A stretch of 64,000 nt of DNA from NCBI RefSeq assembly GCF_026262505.1, contig NC_067208.1:14455962-14519961 (forward strand), read 5' to 3'. This document shows, piece after piece, positions 27,304 to 36,988 of this stretch; position 1 is the first letter of the stretch; each line of letters starts with the position of its first letter. This stretch comes from Trichomonas vaginalis G3 (taxonomy: Eukaryota > Parabasalia > Trichomonadida > Trichomonadidae). The position numbers and the translations under genes are program-made. A model generated the notes under the pieces. It ran no database searches. It worked only from the letters and a program-made list of their open reading frames with translations, and had not been told where the DNA came from.

Positions 27304-30300
27304 TTATATGTCATAATAGAACCCACTCGGACCAAGCTTTACTTTCTTCCTGACTGAGTTTTTAACTGAATCTTTAACTCTTCTTTTTCCTTCATTGCCA
27401 CTACTTTCACTAGATGAAGTTACTTCTTCACTACTTTCACTTTGTTCTACTCTTCTCTTCTTCTTTGGTGTCGCTTTTGGTAACTTGCCCTCTGCTTCAA
27501 GTTGTAGCATCTTTGCCTCATGTTCACCTAGTATGTTGTAAATTTCCCATGTCCTTTTTGCCTTTGGGCTCTGGTCGCCCATCTCAGGTAACCTATATCC
27601 TAGAAAGATTTTGTCATAGTTTGTATTTGAGTCTTCGCTTATTGTTTGCATGACTCTTTCCTGAGTTTCCGGTTCAAGCTCTTCAAACAGAGCTTGTCCA
27701 TATGGAATAAGCTCGTTTCCAAATATATGTTTTTGTAGCCATTCTGGTTTTCTTTCCATGTAACCAATAATATCTTTTGTGAATGGGAAAGCTTTTACCC
27801 AACGTTTCAGTCTTGCGTCATTTATTTCTGTAGTTGGTTTTATTTTGTCATGGAACATGTTTTTCAATACTAACATTTCATTTGGTACTGTCCATTTGAG
27901 TTTTCTTAAATATTCATCCCTTCTCATTTCATTGTCTGCAAAGTAAGTTTTTATGACATTTTGCAAACTTTCGTTTGCAAGGTCATGTACAATAGGTTCT
28001 CTTCCTTCTCTCTCCCTAACTTTCTTTCTAAACTCTTCACCAAATATACCATCTCTATGGTTCTGTGTAGTTCTTTGAGATAAATGTTCTAGAACGTCAG
28101 GTGTTATATTTCCCTCAGCCATGTTCATTTCATACTGGTCCAAAATATCTGCATGTTTCATATCTTTCAATGGCATTAAAGCCGCGCTGAAAATACCCGT
28201 TATATCTGGTTCACCATTCACTTCCATTGCGTCTACAACTTCTTGGAATTGAGGTTGTAAGTTTATGAACCACCTATCCGGATTAGCTTTATGACCCCAT
28301 CTCATTGTAGTTCCATAGTCTGCAGAAACAAAAGTAGGTTTGTTTCCATATTGGTTAGGTTCTGAATGAACTTTAAACAATGTTTCATTTCTATATGTTT
28401 TGTTGAAATTTAACCTTTTATTTTCACCGAGTTCAGCCAAAGATTGAACGTTATCTGGTTGTAAGTAAAAAGGATTATTGTATTTGCGTACATTTTCTTT
28501 CAGTACTTCCATTCTATGCTGAATATTTTCATCTGATGTTGGAGTCTTTTGTATGTCGGTGAACATTTTTCGATATCCTTCTACTATGTCAGCCGAATTT
28601 TTCTTAGACTCTTGGAAAGATTCCATATTCTCCTCATACTTTTGTTGAGGGTCAAGATTTTTCGGCTGTTCCAAATCTTCATCTAGTTCTGTGAAGTTGG
28701 TTTCCAAAGGAGGGACTTGTTCGTTTCCTTCAGGCTCTTCTAGCTGTTGTTGCTGAACTATTTCTTCCATGTCTGGTTGTATCTGAACTTCTTCCTGTTG
28801 AGTTTCTTGTACTTCATCTGCTGGCATTTCATATATTCCGAGACCGTTTTTAACAAGTTCCCTATCTAAGTCATCCGGACTCATAAACCTTTCTTCTTTC
28901 GTTCCGTCTCTATTTTTTACGCGTTTCATGAAGAGAGTTGAATTATCATTTAGCTCTGACATCAAATATCTCGGAGTAAATTCATTCATGTCATTTGGAT
29001 GATATGCTATTAAATCATATCCCTTTGCGAGCTTGTATTTTCCAGGTTTGAGATTATATCCGATTTGATGCTGAACCATAAAGCTAAATAGGTTCGGGTC
29101 AGTATTTCCTTCCTTGAACTTTCTAATAGCTTCTTTATATCTGTCACTAAAGTCAAGAGTATCTGGGTAACCATAATCTTCCTTAAGCATTTTTAAGAAT
29201 TCTTGGTTTCCTTTTTCTCTACTTCTTTTATGTCCTTGCTCTGTTTGTGGTTGTTGTTGTGCAGGGTTTTGAACTGTTGGTTTTGGTTGTTGTTGTTGTG
29301 CTGGATTTTGAACTGTTGGTTGTTGTGTTGGTTGTTGTTGTGGTGCTGGATTTTGAACTGTTGGTTGTTGTGTTGGTTGTTGTGTTGGTTTTGGTGCATG
29401 CCTGTGTCTGTGTCCATGTGACGATGTAAATGTTTTAGGTAGTCCTGGTGCAGGTGCTTCTCTTGGAGGGTTTGGTGGTATATAAGTTCCACCAGCTGGC
29501 ACATATGTTCCATCTGCAGCATAATGTCCTACCTGACTTTTCGTTTTTAAGAAAGCATTTACTAGGTCTGTTTTGGTCTGTTGTAACTCTTTTTCTTGAC
29601 TTTCCACAACAGCTGCTCTAACGGCGTCATAGGCACTTTGAACTGCCTGTCTCGTTGCTGTATCTGTTATTTTCGTCATATTTTGTGCTACTTCTCTTAA
29701 CTCTTTGTCGAAACCTTCAGACTTCAGTTTCTTTCCAGATGAGAAGTCGTTCACTAGTTTCACCTTACTATGAAGAGCTTCGAAGGCATTCTTAAAGTCA
29801 GCATTCATTAAAGCTTCATTTGAACTGTCTTCATCCGCTTGGATTTTTGTCCTTATTGACCCTATAAGTTGGGCTGCTTTAGCGTTGGCTTGGGCATCTA
29901 ACCAGTCATTATTAGCTTTTATAATATCTGCGCTTTTCATTGCCTTTTGCATGGCTGCGTCGTTATTTTTACTTTCTTGTGCTAAGTTTTCATACTGTAC
30001 GGTTTGGTTTTGCAACTGTAAAAGTTTTTCTGCCTTTACATTTGCTTCAACTTCTTTTTTATACTCATCGCTATCCATATATGTCTTCATGGCTTTTTGT
30101 TTTATCTCTTCATCTTTCAGTACTTTATATTGAGTAGTATGGTTTTTCAAATTTATAACATCTTGTTCCATTTTTGCTACTTCTGCTGCTTTTTCTGACA
30201 CTTTTTTCGCATATTCCTCTGTACTTAGTTCTTTCAGTTGTTCTTCTTTCTTATTTTTCTCTACGTTTAACTCATTTAGTTTCTTTGTCTGTCTGTCATA

Positions 30301-30654
30301 TTCTAGTTTCTTTTCGTTTTCACTTATTTGTTTCTGTATGTCTATGTTTGACTTTTTGACATCTGTTATTTGATTTTTGAGTGAACTCAAATTCATTTGA
30401 CTTTGAGGGTTATAAGCTGTTCCGTCTGCAGCTTCACCATAGCCTGCCATTTTCGCTAAAAGTGCCGCTCTTAAACCTCCACTCTGTGCCCCAATAACTC
30501 GGTTTAAAAGCATAGGGTTGCTTGACATTTGTTGCAACATAGTGGGGTCATTCATCATTTGTTGTTGCAACTGTTGTTGTGGTGTCAGTTTTACTATTGG
30601 ATGTTTCAATGCTCCCTTCCTCTTACGTATATTCTTACGTAGCTTACGTGGCAT
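27304..30654 (-). CDS. 1116-residue coiled-coil protein of element B
   Basis: It opens with a basic start (MPRKLRKNIRKRKGAL) and a Gln-rich patch. Residues about 90-370 form a long charged coiled coil (KLEYDRQTKKLNELNVEKNK and on). Residues about 390-480 are Pro/Gln-rich with repeated PTQQPTVQNPA units, which read as CAACAACC-type repeats in DNA. A large C-terminal region of mixed sequence follows (GYRLPEMGDQSPKAKRTWE) and a basic tail. It looks whole. Probably a structural or core protein, as Polintons of trichomonads carry one very long protein; the role is inference. Downstream of the divergent promoter at 30655-31126. Confidence 0.6.
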   Translation of the reverse strand: MPRKLRKNIRKRKGALKHPIVKLTPQQQLQQQMMNDPTMLQQMSSNPMLLNRVIGAQSGGLRAALLAKMAGYGEAADGTAYNPQSQMNLSSLKNQITDVKKSNIDIQKQISENEKKLEYDRQTKKLNELNVEKNKKEEQLKELSTEEYAKKVSEKAAEVAKMEQDVINLKNHTTQYKVLKDEEIKQKAMKTYMDSDEYKKEVEANVKAEKLLQLQNQTVQYENLAQESKNNDAAMQKAMKSADIIKANNDWLDAQANAKAAQLIGSIRTKIQADEDSSNEALMNADFKNAFEALHSKVKLVNDFSSGKKLKSEGFDKELREVAQNMTKITDTATRQAVQSAYDAVRAAVVESQEKELQQTKTDLVNAFLKTKSQVGHYAADGTYVPAGGTYIPPNPPREAPAPGLPKTFTSSHGHRHRHAPKPTQQPTQQPTVQNPAPQQQPTQQPTVQNPAQQQQPKPTVQNPAQQQPQTEQGHKRSREKGNQEFLKMLKEDYGYPDTLDFSDRYKEAIRKFKEGNTDPNLFSFMVQHQIGYNLKPGKYKLAKGYDLIAYHPNDMNEFTPRYLMSELNDNSTLFMKRVKNRDGTKEERFMSPDDLDRELVKNGLGIYEMPADEVQETQQEEVQIQPDMEEIVQQQQLEEPEGNEQVPPLETNFTELDEDLEQPKNLDPQQKYEENMESFQESKKNSADIVEGYRKMFTDIQKTPTSDENIQHRMEVLKENVRKYNNPFYLQPDNVQSLAELGENKRLNFNKTYRNETLFKVHSEPNQYGNKPTFVSADYGTTMRWGHKANPDRWFINLQPQFQEVVDAMEVNGEPDITGIFSAALMPLKDMKHADILDQYEMNMAEGNITPDVLEHLSQRTTQNHRDGIFGEEFRKKVREREGREPIVHDLANESLQNVIKTYFADNEMRRDEYLRKLKWTVPNEMLVLKNMFHDKIKPTTEINDARLKRWVKAFPFTKDIIGYMERKPEWLQKHIFGNELIPYGQALFEELEPETQERVMQTISEDSNTNYDKIFLGYRLPEMGDQSPKAKRTWEIYNILGEHEAKMLQLEAEGKLPKATPKKKRRVEQSESSEEVTSSSESSGNEGKRRVKDSVKNSVRKKVKLGPSGFYYDI

Positions 30655-31126
30655 TTTAAGTGAAGTTAAAAAGCGGTTTTTGACAGATGTTTATATGACA
30701 CTTTTTGTTCAGCACAAAAAACTACTCGGTCAAAGTGTTGTCAGTTTTGTAAAATAACCGTCCTATCTTGTTTTAAAAGGGAGAAAAGGCTTCTCAAAGT
30801 ATACTTCCTTGGAACGCCTGTAACTTTTCCTGTAGCGACGATAGACTCTTACTTGTCCGGACAAAGTTATACTATTTTGAGTGCTCTACAAAAAAGTCAA
30901 CGGCGACGACTCTCAAAAACCGTTGTGTAAAAAGTTTTACCGTTGGACAAAAAAGTATATATAGAAAACAAAAAACGTTTATAGTTCATTCAATATTTGA
31001 GATAAACCGTTTTTCCAACAGTAACTATTAAATAAAATAAAAAAATAGAGGGGGTCTCCGTTGACAAAAACGGTTTATCTCAAATATTTAAATATCTGTC
31101 TTTTTTGGTCAGTTCATTTTTATCTA
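30655..31126. promoter_or_regulatory. divergent promoter region with 23-bp inverted repeat
   Basis: Non-coding DNA between the 1116-residue gene (left) and the 31127 gene (right). A perfect 23-bp inverted repeat lies at 30992-31014 and 31066-31088 (core GAGATAAACCG), with a 51-base loop. ACCGTT occurs repeatedly across the region (about 30917, 30948, 31006 and, reversed, 31070). The right-hand leader ends TTCATTTTTATCTA before the ATG. Confidence 0.6.
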
Positions 31127-32029
31127 ATGGAAGCCAACGCTGTTAACCACAATTCAAACATTAACAATTCTCAACCGCTAACCAAAGCCAAAGCCCCACA
31201 ACCTCCAAGAACCGGCACAGCGGTTAGAATAACCACCAAAAAGTCTAACAGCGAATTAAGAGAAATTCTTCAACAAATTTGCTCTAAATATCTCAAAGAC
31301 GCCGAAGAAAACACACAACCAGACGCTACATACAATACTCAGTTCTGTGAAGTTCTGAACAAAGCAATTACTAGTTCAATTGAACTTACTAAGACAATTC
31401 CAAGTCCAATTGAGCTTAGCGATGTCTTAGTTCAGTATTTTCCAACATTTACTAAGCTTATAATGTTGAGAACTTTATACCAAGTTCGTCAAAATCTTCC
31501 TCGTTACATCCAATGGTCATTCGACACGAGAATTGCCGAATTCCAAGTCTTTAGTTACGGATATGACGAAGATGAATATGTTGACGAGTTCGGAGACAAC
31601 CGTACAAAATGGTTTGAATGTTATACGACAACACAATTTGAATTCGACTTTCTCGAATTCAACGCAGCAACCATTCATATCATTGCTCTTTACCTTTCCG
31701 AACAACAACAAGACCTCGCAGATGGAGATGTTGTTACTGTCGTCATGAAAACTCCTGAACAATTCGGAAAAAAGAAGTCTCTAATTGCCAAATTCGTTCC
31801 AGGACATCAGCTTTTCCAACGCACAGAAGTCTTCTGTATTCCTGGAACTAAGTTCTTTGTCAGGAGCGAACTCAAAGAAAGATATAATGTGTCATTCAAT
31901 TACACATTATATAATGTTTTCGACCCAGAAGAAGGCTTCTTCCCAGAAGCAATGGAGGAGGAAGAAGAGGAGGAGGAAATACAAGACTCTATCCAAGAAG
32001 AGTCCTCCGAATTCACACCAGAAGACTAA
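31127..32029 (+). CDS. unknown element B protein with acidic tail
   Basis: 300 residues from MEANAVNHNSN. An upstream frame without ATG runs back to 31061 but overlaps the inverted repeat, so I prefer 31127. The middle is beta-rich (FEFDFLEFNAATIHIIALYL); the tail is EEEEEEE-type and ends FTPED. The last 40 or so codons lie inside the terminal inverted repeat and recur, inverted and slightly shortened, at 49330-49460. Function unknown. Confidence 0.6.
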   Translation: MEANAVNHNSNINNSQPLTKAKAPQPPRTGTAVRITTKKSNSELREILQQICSKYLKDAEENTQPDATYNTQFCEVLNKAITSSIELTKTIPSPIELSDVLVQYFPTFTKLIMLRTLYQVRQNLPRYIQWSFDTRIAEFQVFSYGYDEDEYVDEFGDNRTKWFECYTTTQFEFDFLEFNAATIHIIALYLSEQQQDLADGDVVTVVMKTPEQFGKKKSLIAKFVPGHQLFQRTEVFCIPGTKFFVRSELKERYNVSFNYTLYNVFDPEEGFFPEAMEEEEEEEEIQDSIQEESSEFTPED

Positions 32030-32106
32030 CAATTTTCCGAATAAAAACTTCATTTATACTAAACATCTTCGGGGCTAGAGGGCGCAACGCGCCTGGAAGC
32101 CCCACT
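31903..32106. repeat. right terminal inverted repeat of element B
   Basis: About 200 bp that match 49282-49465 in inverse orientation. The end is ...AGCCCCACT at 32106; ATTTTT follows as a possible 6-bp target duplication, but the left end is not in view. Hairpin 32071-32103: GGGGCT/AGCCCC outer and GGCGC-AAC-GCGCC inner stems. Confidence 0.8.
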
Positions 32107-32200
32107 ATTTTTTTTATATTCATAAAGATTTTCCAAAAATATCACATCGCAATATCAAAAAAGTGACGTCCTCTGTGGAGTCAAGGGTCGAAATTGCTAG

Positions 32201-32878
32201 CTAAATGTTTTTTGGCGAAATTGCGTATTGTACGTTTTTTTCGCAAAACGAATCCCTTATATCAAATATTTGATGACTAAATTCAAGAATTATCTCCGAA
32301 ACAAAAGTCAGAATTGAAATGGAAATTTTCTCAGATAGCTGAAATTCTTCAGTTAAAAGCCTTAAATAATTGAAACAGATCTGTTTTTCTGACGAAAAAT
32401 TGAGTTTTATATATAATTGAATCAGCCTATGAAGATATTTTTTATCTTGTGTTTTTATCAATTCAAATAGTAAAGTTATATGTAAATTCTTGATTAATGT
32501 GTCATCTTTTGTTTCATTATATGTTATAAGTGTTAATTTTAATATAAATAAACTGTGTTCACTAAAAATGAATTTTAAATTTAAATCCTTACATACTTCT
32601 AAATCCTTTAATACCATTAGGAGTTGTTTAAATTGTTGAAAATTTAATAAAATTTCAAATGGAAAGTTAGTTGTTAACCTGTAAAATAAATCATATGCAA
32701 CTTCTTTTTGTAGCACTAAATCAATGTCCGAAAATTTTGAAATAAGAAATTCAAAATCCGCATTAACTGAATTTTGCCCTCCAAAATCGTGTTCAATTGA
32801 GCAGCAATTAAAATTTTGATCCTGGTAATTGTTTTCAGCCTGACTATAGTTTTTTATCTCTTTGTAATTGGTAAACAT
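32201..32878 (-). CDS. unknown host protein, helical
   Basis: 225 residues, mostly helical (VLQKEVAYDLFYRLTTNFPF ... LLFELIKTQDKKYLHRLIQL), reminiscent of an armadillo/HEAT-type repeat protein fragment. It lies just outside the right end of element B. No family recognised. Confidence 0.5.
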   Translation of the reverse strand: MFTNYKEIKNYSQAENNYQDQNFNCCSIEHDFGGQNSVNADFEFLISKFSDIDLVLQKEVAYDLFYRLTTNFPFEILLNFQQFKQLLMVLKDLEVCKDLNLKFIFSEHSLFILKLTLITYNETKDDTLIKNLHITLLFELIKTQDKKYLHRLIQLYIKLNFSSEKQICFNYLRLLTEEFQLSEKISISILTFVSEIILEFSHQIFDIRDSFCEKNVQYAISPKNI

Positions 32879-32936
32879 TAAAAAAAAAAGTAAAATTATA
32901 TAAAAAGTAATTGTTTATTTAGTTAGTTTTTCCTTC

Positions 32937-33296
32937 TTATTCTTTTGGTTCTTTAATTTCTATATGAGATTCATAAAAATCCAATAGGCTTTTGATATTA
33001 TATTTTTTGACATCGTCCCTTGAACACTTATAAAAGTGTCCATTGATTTCACCTCCACACATGTATTTCCCATTTTCAATCCACATATGGGTAATTTTAA
33101 ATTTTTTAACTTTATTTTCTTCAGGAGGGGCCTGAGTTTGGTTCCGTTTCTCAAAATCGTCAATCAATTTAAAAAAAAAAAATAATTTCGTGGAATCAAC
33201 CCAATTACATTCTTCTTTATTGTTTTCAATCCATTTTATTAAATATTGAGTTGAATCACCATTATTTTTTTCATTATAATTTGAGTGGGTTTGCAA
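32937..33296 (-). pseudogene. HP1-like protein: partial chromodomain plus chromoshadow domain
   Basis: The N-terminal part, YLIKWIENNKEECNWVDSTKLF...LIDDFEKRN, matches the second half of a chromodomain (YLVKW...W.P...L..LI..FE). The C-terminal part, MWIENGKYMCGGEINGHFYK ... LLDFYESHIEI, matches a chromoshadow domain (FYE near the end). Together this is HP1 architecture. The first strand and aromatic cage residue of the chromodomain are not in frame; the open frame begins at a TTG, with a stop just upstream and no in-frame ATG. The gene is therefore 5'-truncated or shifted. HP1 proteins bind methylated H3K9 in heterochromatin. Confidence 0.55.
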
Positions 33297-33333
33297 GTTT
33301 TATCATTGAACATTTGCAAATAAATTGAGACAT

Positions 33334-33830
33334 GATCGGTAATTTTGAAAGGATAATAAAAAATTGAGAGAAGGTGTAATTTTTTAAAAAAGAGGATAAA
33401 TCAAATATATTTTAATATACAAATCAAATTTTTAATTCATCTAAAATTTTTTTAAGAAATGATCGGCAATTTTGAAAGGAGAATAAAAAATTGAGAGTAG
33501 GTGTAATTTTTTTAAAAAAAAAAGAAGATAAATCAAATATATTTTAATAAACAAATCAAATTATTAATTCATCCAAAAATTTTTTAAGAAATGATCGGCA
33601 ATTTTGAAAGGATAATAAAAAAATTGAGAGAAGGTGTATTTTTTAAAAAAAGAAGATAAATCAAATACATTTTAATAAACAAATCAAATTATTAATTCAT
33701 CCAAAAATTTTTTAAGAAATGATCGGCAATTTTGAAAGGATAATAAAAAATTGAGAGAAGGTGTAATTTTTTAAAAAACAAGATAAATCAAATATATTTT
33801 AATAAATAAATCAAATTATTCAATTTTGAT
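33334..33830. repeat. four-copy ~128-bp satellite
   Basis: Units begin with GATCGGYAATTTTGAAAGGA at 33334, 33461, 33593 and 33721 (periods 127, 132, 128). Copies differ by few substitutions and small A/T length changes. The rest of each unit is AT-rich (GATAAATCAAATA ...). Confidence 0.9.
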
Positions 33831-34781
33831 TTTAAAAACAATACTTTTATTGTAAATTTGAATTCAAATTATTGTTTTATATTCAGCCTTATATATTATT
33901 TTTCTTTAAACATTATTTTTCTTTCTTCTATTCAAATGCATTTTCAAAGCAAATTTTGAATTATCCTATATTATCTCAATTACAAATATATTTTTATTTA
34001 ACTTAAATGCACAATTAATCTTTTCATAATTTATTCATTTTGATAATTTCGATTTTTTCCAAAACGCTCTCAAATCTTTACAATTTGTGAGAATAATTTT
34101 ATTCCCATATCAAAATTCAAATTTTTTTTAATAATTGCATTTATCTATTAATATACTATCTATTTTTTCAATTTTTTATTTTCTATTTTTTCTCAATTTT
34201 TTTCAAAATCAAATATATATGTTTTTTCTTCAATTATTTATAATTGTATTAAAACATTTTACCCTTATATCAACCAAATGATTTAACACGTTAGCCCTTT
34301 TTTTCAGCTTGAATTCTTCAATTTTTCTAAATATCAATTTTGATTCTCTACGATAGATTTGTAATAATTCAAAACAATATCTCTCCTATCAAAAGCACCT
34401 CAATGTGCATTGATATATCAAAGTATATTAATTTTTATTTACAATTTGATATTCCATAATATAATATCAAATTATTTTTCTTTGAGAATTATATGACTCT
34501 ATTCATTGGATTTTGCAGTATAATTCCACATGAAGACAAGTCTTGAAAACTTATTTGAATGCTACTTTTTAAGCAAACAGAAAGTGTTCCTCTCAAAAAG
34601 TGGAAACACTTTCCGGTCCCTCGCATACATCTGGTATTTACTGTTTATTGCAATGAAAGTAATTCGGCAGATTTTAAAAAAAAAATTATTAAATCTATAA
34701 ATCTATTTACTTTTAGTATTATAACAAACATACATATCATTATTGATGATATTATAAATGAATTACTTTGAATTAAAAAAA
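33831..34781. other. AT-rich intergenic region, nothing firm seen
   Basis: Long T-rich and A-rich tracts. A hairpin GAAAGTGTTCC/GGAAACACTTTC lies near 34579-34612. The 70-codon open frame at 34559-34771 shows no family features and I reject it. Confidence 0.6.
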
Positions 34782-35495
34782 TTATAATCGAGGGGTAATT
34801 GGCTCTTCATCAGATATTGATGGAGTGTCATCTAATCCATGAGCCTTTCTAATTAGTATATTAGTTTCTGTAGTACTAACTTGCGGATTTAATAAAAAAC
34901 TTATTTGACTACTACTTCGAGCATCAGTGATTCTAGCATTTGCTGGTGTGGACACTTCTATTTGGTGTCTATTTCTAAGCTTGTAGATTTGCGTTTTGAC
35001 TTCAAAAATTCTTGTTTCAAGTTGAGTTAACAAATAATCAATATTAACTTGAAAATTGTTAAATTTCTTTTCTAGGGCATTCATGCGAGTATTAATTTGA
35101 CTGAAATACATTTCTGTATTAGCAGTAATTTGAGTTGAAAAATTATTGCTTGCTCTTGAAAAAAGAATGTCAACATATTCATGGCTTGCGAACTCACTCA
35201 ATACCATGTTATCTAATTTTGCTTTTGCTACACGGCTAAAGATAGAAAATAAATTGGTAAAATCTTCTTTGATATCAATGCCGAATGTATAATTTAAGAA
35301 CTGATTTGTAACATTTTGACTGCATTTTTGTGCAATCTGAGCTTTATCCATTACAAAATTGACTCTTCGTTTATTTCGCTTTTTTGGAAATGCTTGATAT
35401 GGTTTAATGGATTCTTTGGTTGCTTTTCTATCAGAAATCCTTTTCAAATCATCAAGTTCTTGATTAATCATGTCAAACCAGTCTTTCCTATTCAT
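34782..35495 (-). CDS. coiled-coil host protein of unknown function
   Basis: 237 residues. A basic N-terminal third (FPKKRNKRRVNFVMDKAQ), then a coiled coil at about 125-175 (ETRIFEVKTQIYKLRNR), then a Ser/Thr-rich acidic tail (DDTPSISDEEPITPRL). GTCACTTTTT on the gene strand lies 11-20 bases upstream and supports the start. No family recognised. Confidence 0.6.
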   Translation of the reverse strand: MNRKDWFDMINQELDDLKRISDRKATKESIKPYQAFPKKRNKRRVNFVMDKAQIAQKCSQNVTNQFLNYTFGIDIKEDFTNLFSIFSRVAKAKLDNMVLSEFASHEYVDILFSRASNNFSTQITANTEMYFSQINTRMNALEKKFNNFQVNIDYLLTQLETRIFEVKTQIYKLRNRHQIEVSTPANARITDARSSSQISFLLNPQVSTTETNILIRKAHGLDDTPSISDEEPITPRL

Positions 35496-35505
35496 TCATT
35501 TTTAT

Positions 35506-35515
35506 AAAAAGTGAC
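35506..35515 (-). promoter_or_regulatory. initiator-like GTCACTTTTT
   Basis: On the gene strand, GTCACTTTTTATAAAAATG leads into the 34782-35495 coding region. Same decamer and spacing as at 2871-2880. Confidence 0.5.
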
Positions 35516-36117
35516 GAAATTTTCATCAAAATCATTTTATTTCCACGCAATAACGTATTTTTTCAATCGAATATTAGAAAATCTCAACTCAACAATTGTA
35601 TGCCATCGTTCGTATATAATTCACTTAATTTTTGTTTTGTTAGTACATTTTTACATCCAAATTCAATAATTACAGCATATATCTCATAATGAATCTACAG
35701 GATATGAGTCTATCATGATGCAAACTTCATCTTCATTGACTTTTCTATGCATTTGCTGTTTTTGATACTATTTTATTTGATTTTTTGTTCTTCCTGGATT
35801 TATAATATAAGTATTTCATCCCATTGCTTTTACATAGTTTGTATGATCGAGTAAGCGACCATTAAATACAATGATGGTCAATCATAATATAGTTTGTAAA
35901 ATAATTTTGAGGAGGAGACTTCATTTACCGGAAATTGCTTGGATGTTATGAAATCACTGAGTTTCTTAATCTAAAAAGTACTTAAGGAAAAACGAGAAAA
36001 AGATTTGAATTAAAAAAAATCAGATATTACTATGTAAATTTTATAAATAGAATTACCTGGTATTGATCTATATTCAAGAATACAAACAATAAATATGAAT
36101 ATTCTATATAAAAAAAA
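35516..36117. other. intergenic region, nothing firm seen
   Basis: AT-rich, no open frame with family features and no clear repeat. Confidence 0.6.
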
Positions 36118-36696
36118 TTAGCAGCAAGCTGAATCTTTCTTTTCATCATTTAACTTTTTTGAGACTGTAGTTGTTGTCGTAAGTCCCTGATTGCCAAGTT
36201 TGATGACTTGCTCAGAGACAGATTGGAAAAGGAAGTCCACATTCAATCCTGTAAGTGCGGATGTAATGAAATACTGATATCCATTCTTTTCTGCATATTG
36301 CTGTATTTCTACTTCATCAATTCTATGAGTAGATTCAAGGTCTGCTTTGTTTGCAACAATAAATATCAATGGCTTTGGACCTGTTGAACTTCTAAAGTTT
36401 TCAATCCATGAATCAACATCAAGAAAAGACTGTCTTTCTGTAATATCAAAAACAACAATGGCTGCAGAAGAATTTCTATAGTAAACCGGGCCAAGGGAAC
36501 GATATTTTTCTTGTCCTGCAGTGTCCCATACTTGAACTGTATACTGCTTATCTTCATATTTAGTTTGGAATGTATGAAATGCAGCGCCAACTGTTTCTTC
36601 ATACTGTTGTTGTATTGTTTTATTAACAAATTTCATAATTAATGCAGTTTTGCCAACATATGCATTACCAATCATAACAATGCGGTAGTTATTCAT
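36118..36696 (-). CDS. Rab family small GTPase (Rab5/Rab21-like group)
   Basis: 192 residues, usual Rab length. G1 is GNAYVGKT, the switch I region has EETVGAAFHTF, G3 is WDTAGQEKYRSL, G4 is NKAD and G5 is TSAL. The RabF-type YYRNSSAAIVVFDIT follows G3. The C-terminus ends in CC for double prenylation. The VGAAF effector loop is typical of the Rab5/21/22 group. It regulates endocytic vesicle traffic on membranes. All catalytic residues including the switch II Gln are present. Confidence 0.95.
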   Translation of the reverse strand: MNNYRIVMIGNAYVGKTALIMKFVNKTIQQQYEETVGAAFHTFQTKYEDKQYTVQVWDTAGQEKYRSLGPVYYRNSSAAIVVFDITERQSFLDVDSWIENFRSSTGPKPLIFIVANKADLESTHRIDEVEIQQYAEKNGYQYFITSALTGLNVDFLFQSVSEQVIKLGNQGLTTTTTVSKKLNDEKKDSACC

Positions 36697-36988
36697 TTAG
36701 ACCAGAATCAAAAATGGTTTGTTGGATTTAAGAATTCACATCTATTAGTTATAACAAGAAATATAAAATCCTATTCTCTGCTAAAATCTTCAAAAAAAAA
36801 AGTTGAAGAAAATGAGATTACCATTCTAGAACAGATTTATGCATGAATTTCTTAGAAAGTCAAAATACCGTGCACATTGGTTACACTCTAAACTCTGTAT
36901 ATGAGAAATATCATTTGGAGAAATTAAAATAAACTAATTAGAAAACTATTTTTTTTATAAACGATATTTAACAATGGAAAAGAATAAA

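Larger units (their letters stand above)
18616..32106. mobile_element. Polinton element B, right part (fossil)
   Basis: Right end at 32106, with terminus ...GCCCCACT that mirrors the AGTGGGGC start of element C at 49282; Polinton ends begin AG. Parts from left: cassette genes (unknown CxxC protein, KilA-N), packaging ATPase, SF3 helicase, minor capsid, ExCCG protein, double-jelly-roll capsid, 1116-residue coiled-coil protein, and an acidic-tail protein reaching the terminal repeat. The left half expected from element C (methyltransferase, integrase) is absent; element A sits there instead. Some genes look whole, others broken, about five or six breaks. Gene identity to C is high, so it is young. 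Confidence 0.75.

Noticed and set aside
29193-29522. His/Gln/Asn-rich and Leu/Val/Trp-rich frames over the large coiled-coil gene
   Set aside because: Shadows of the Pro/Gln repeat of the 27304-30654 gene in other frames.
32937-33296. Reading the HP1-like frame as part of the element B integrase chromodomain
   Set aside because: It lies outside the element end, carries a chromoshadow-type second domain, and no integrase core adjoins it.
34559-34771. 70-codon open frame
   Set aside because: Sequence is AT-driven with long Ile/Lys/Asn runs, and no initiator motif precedes it.
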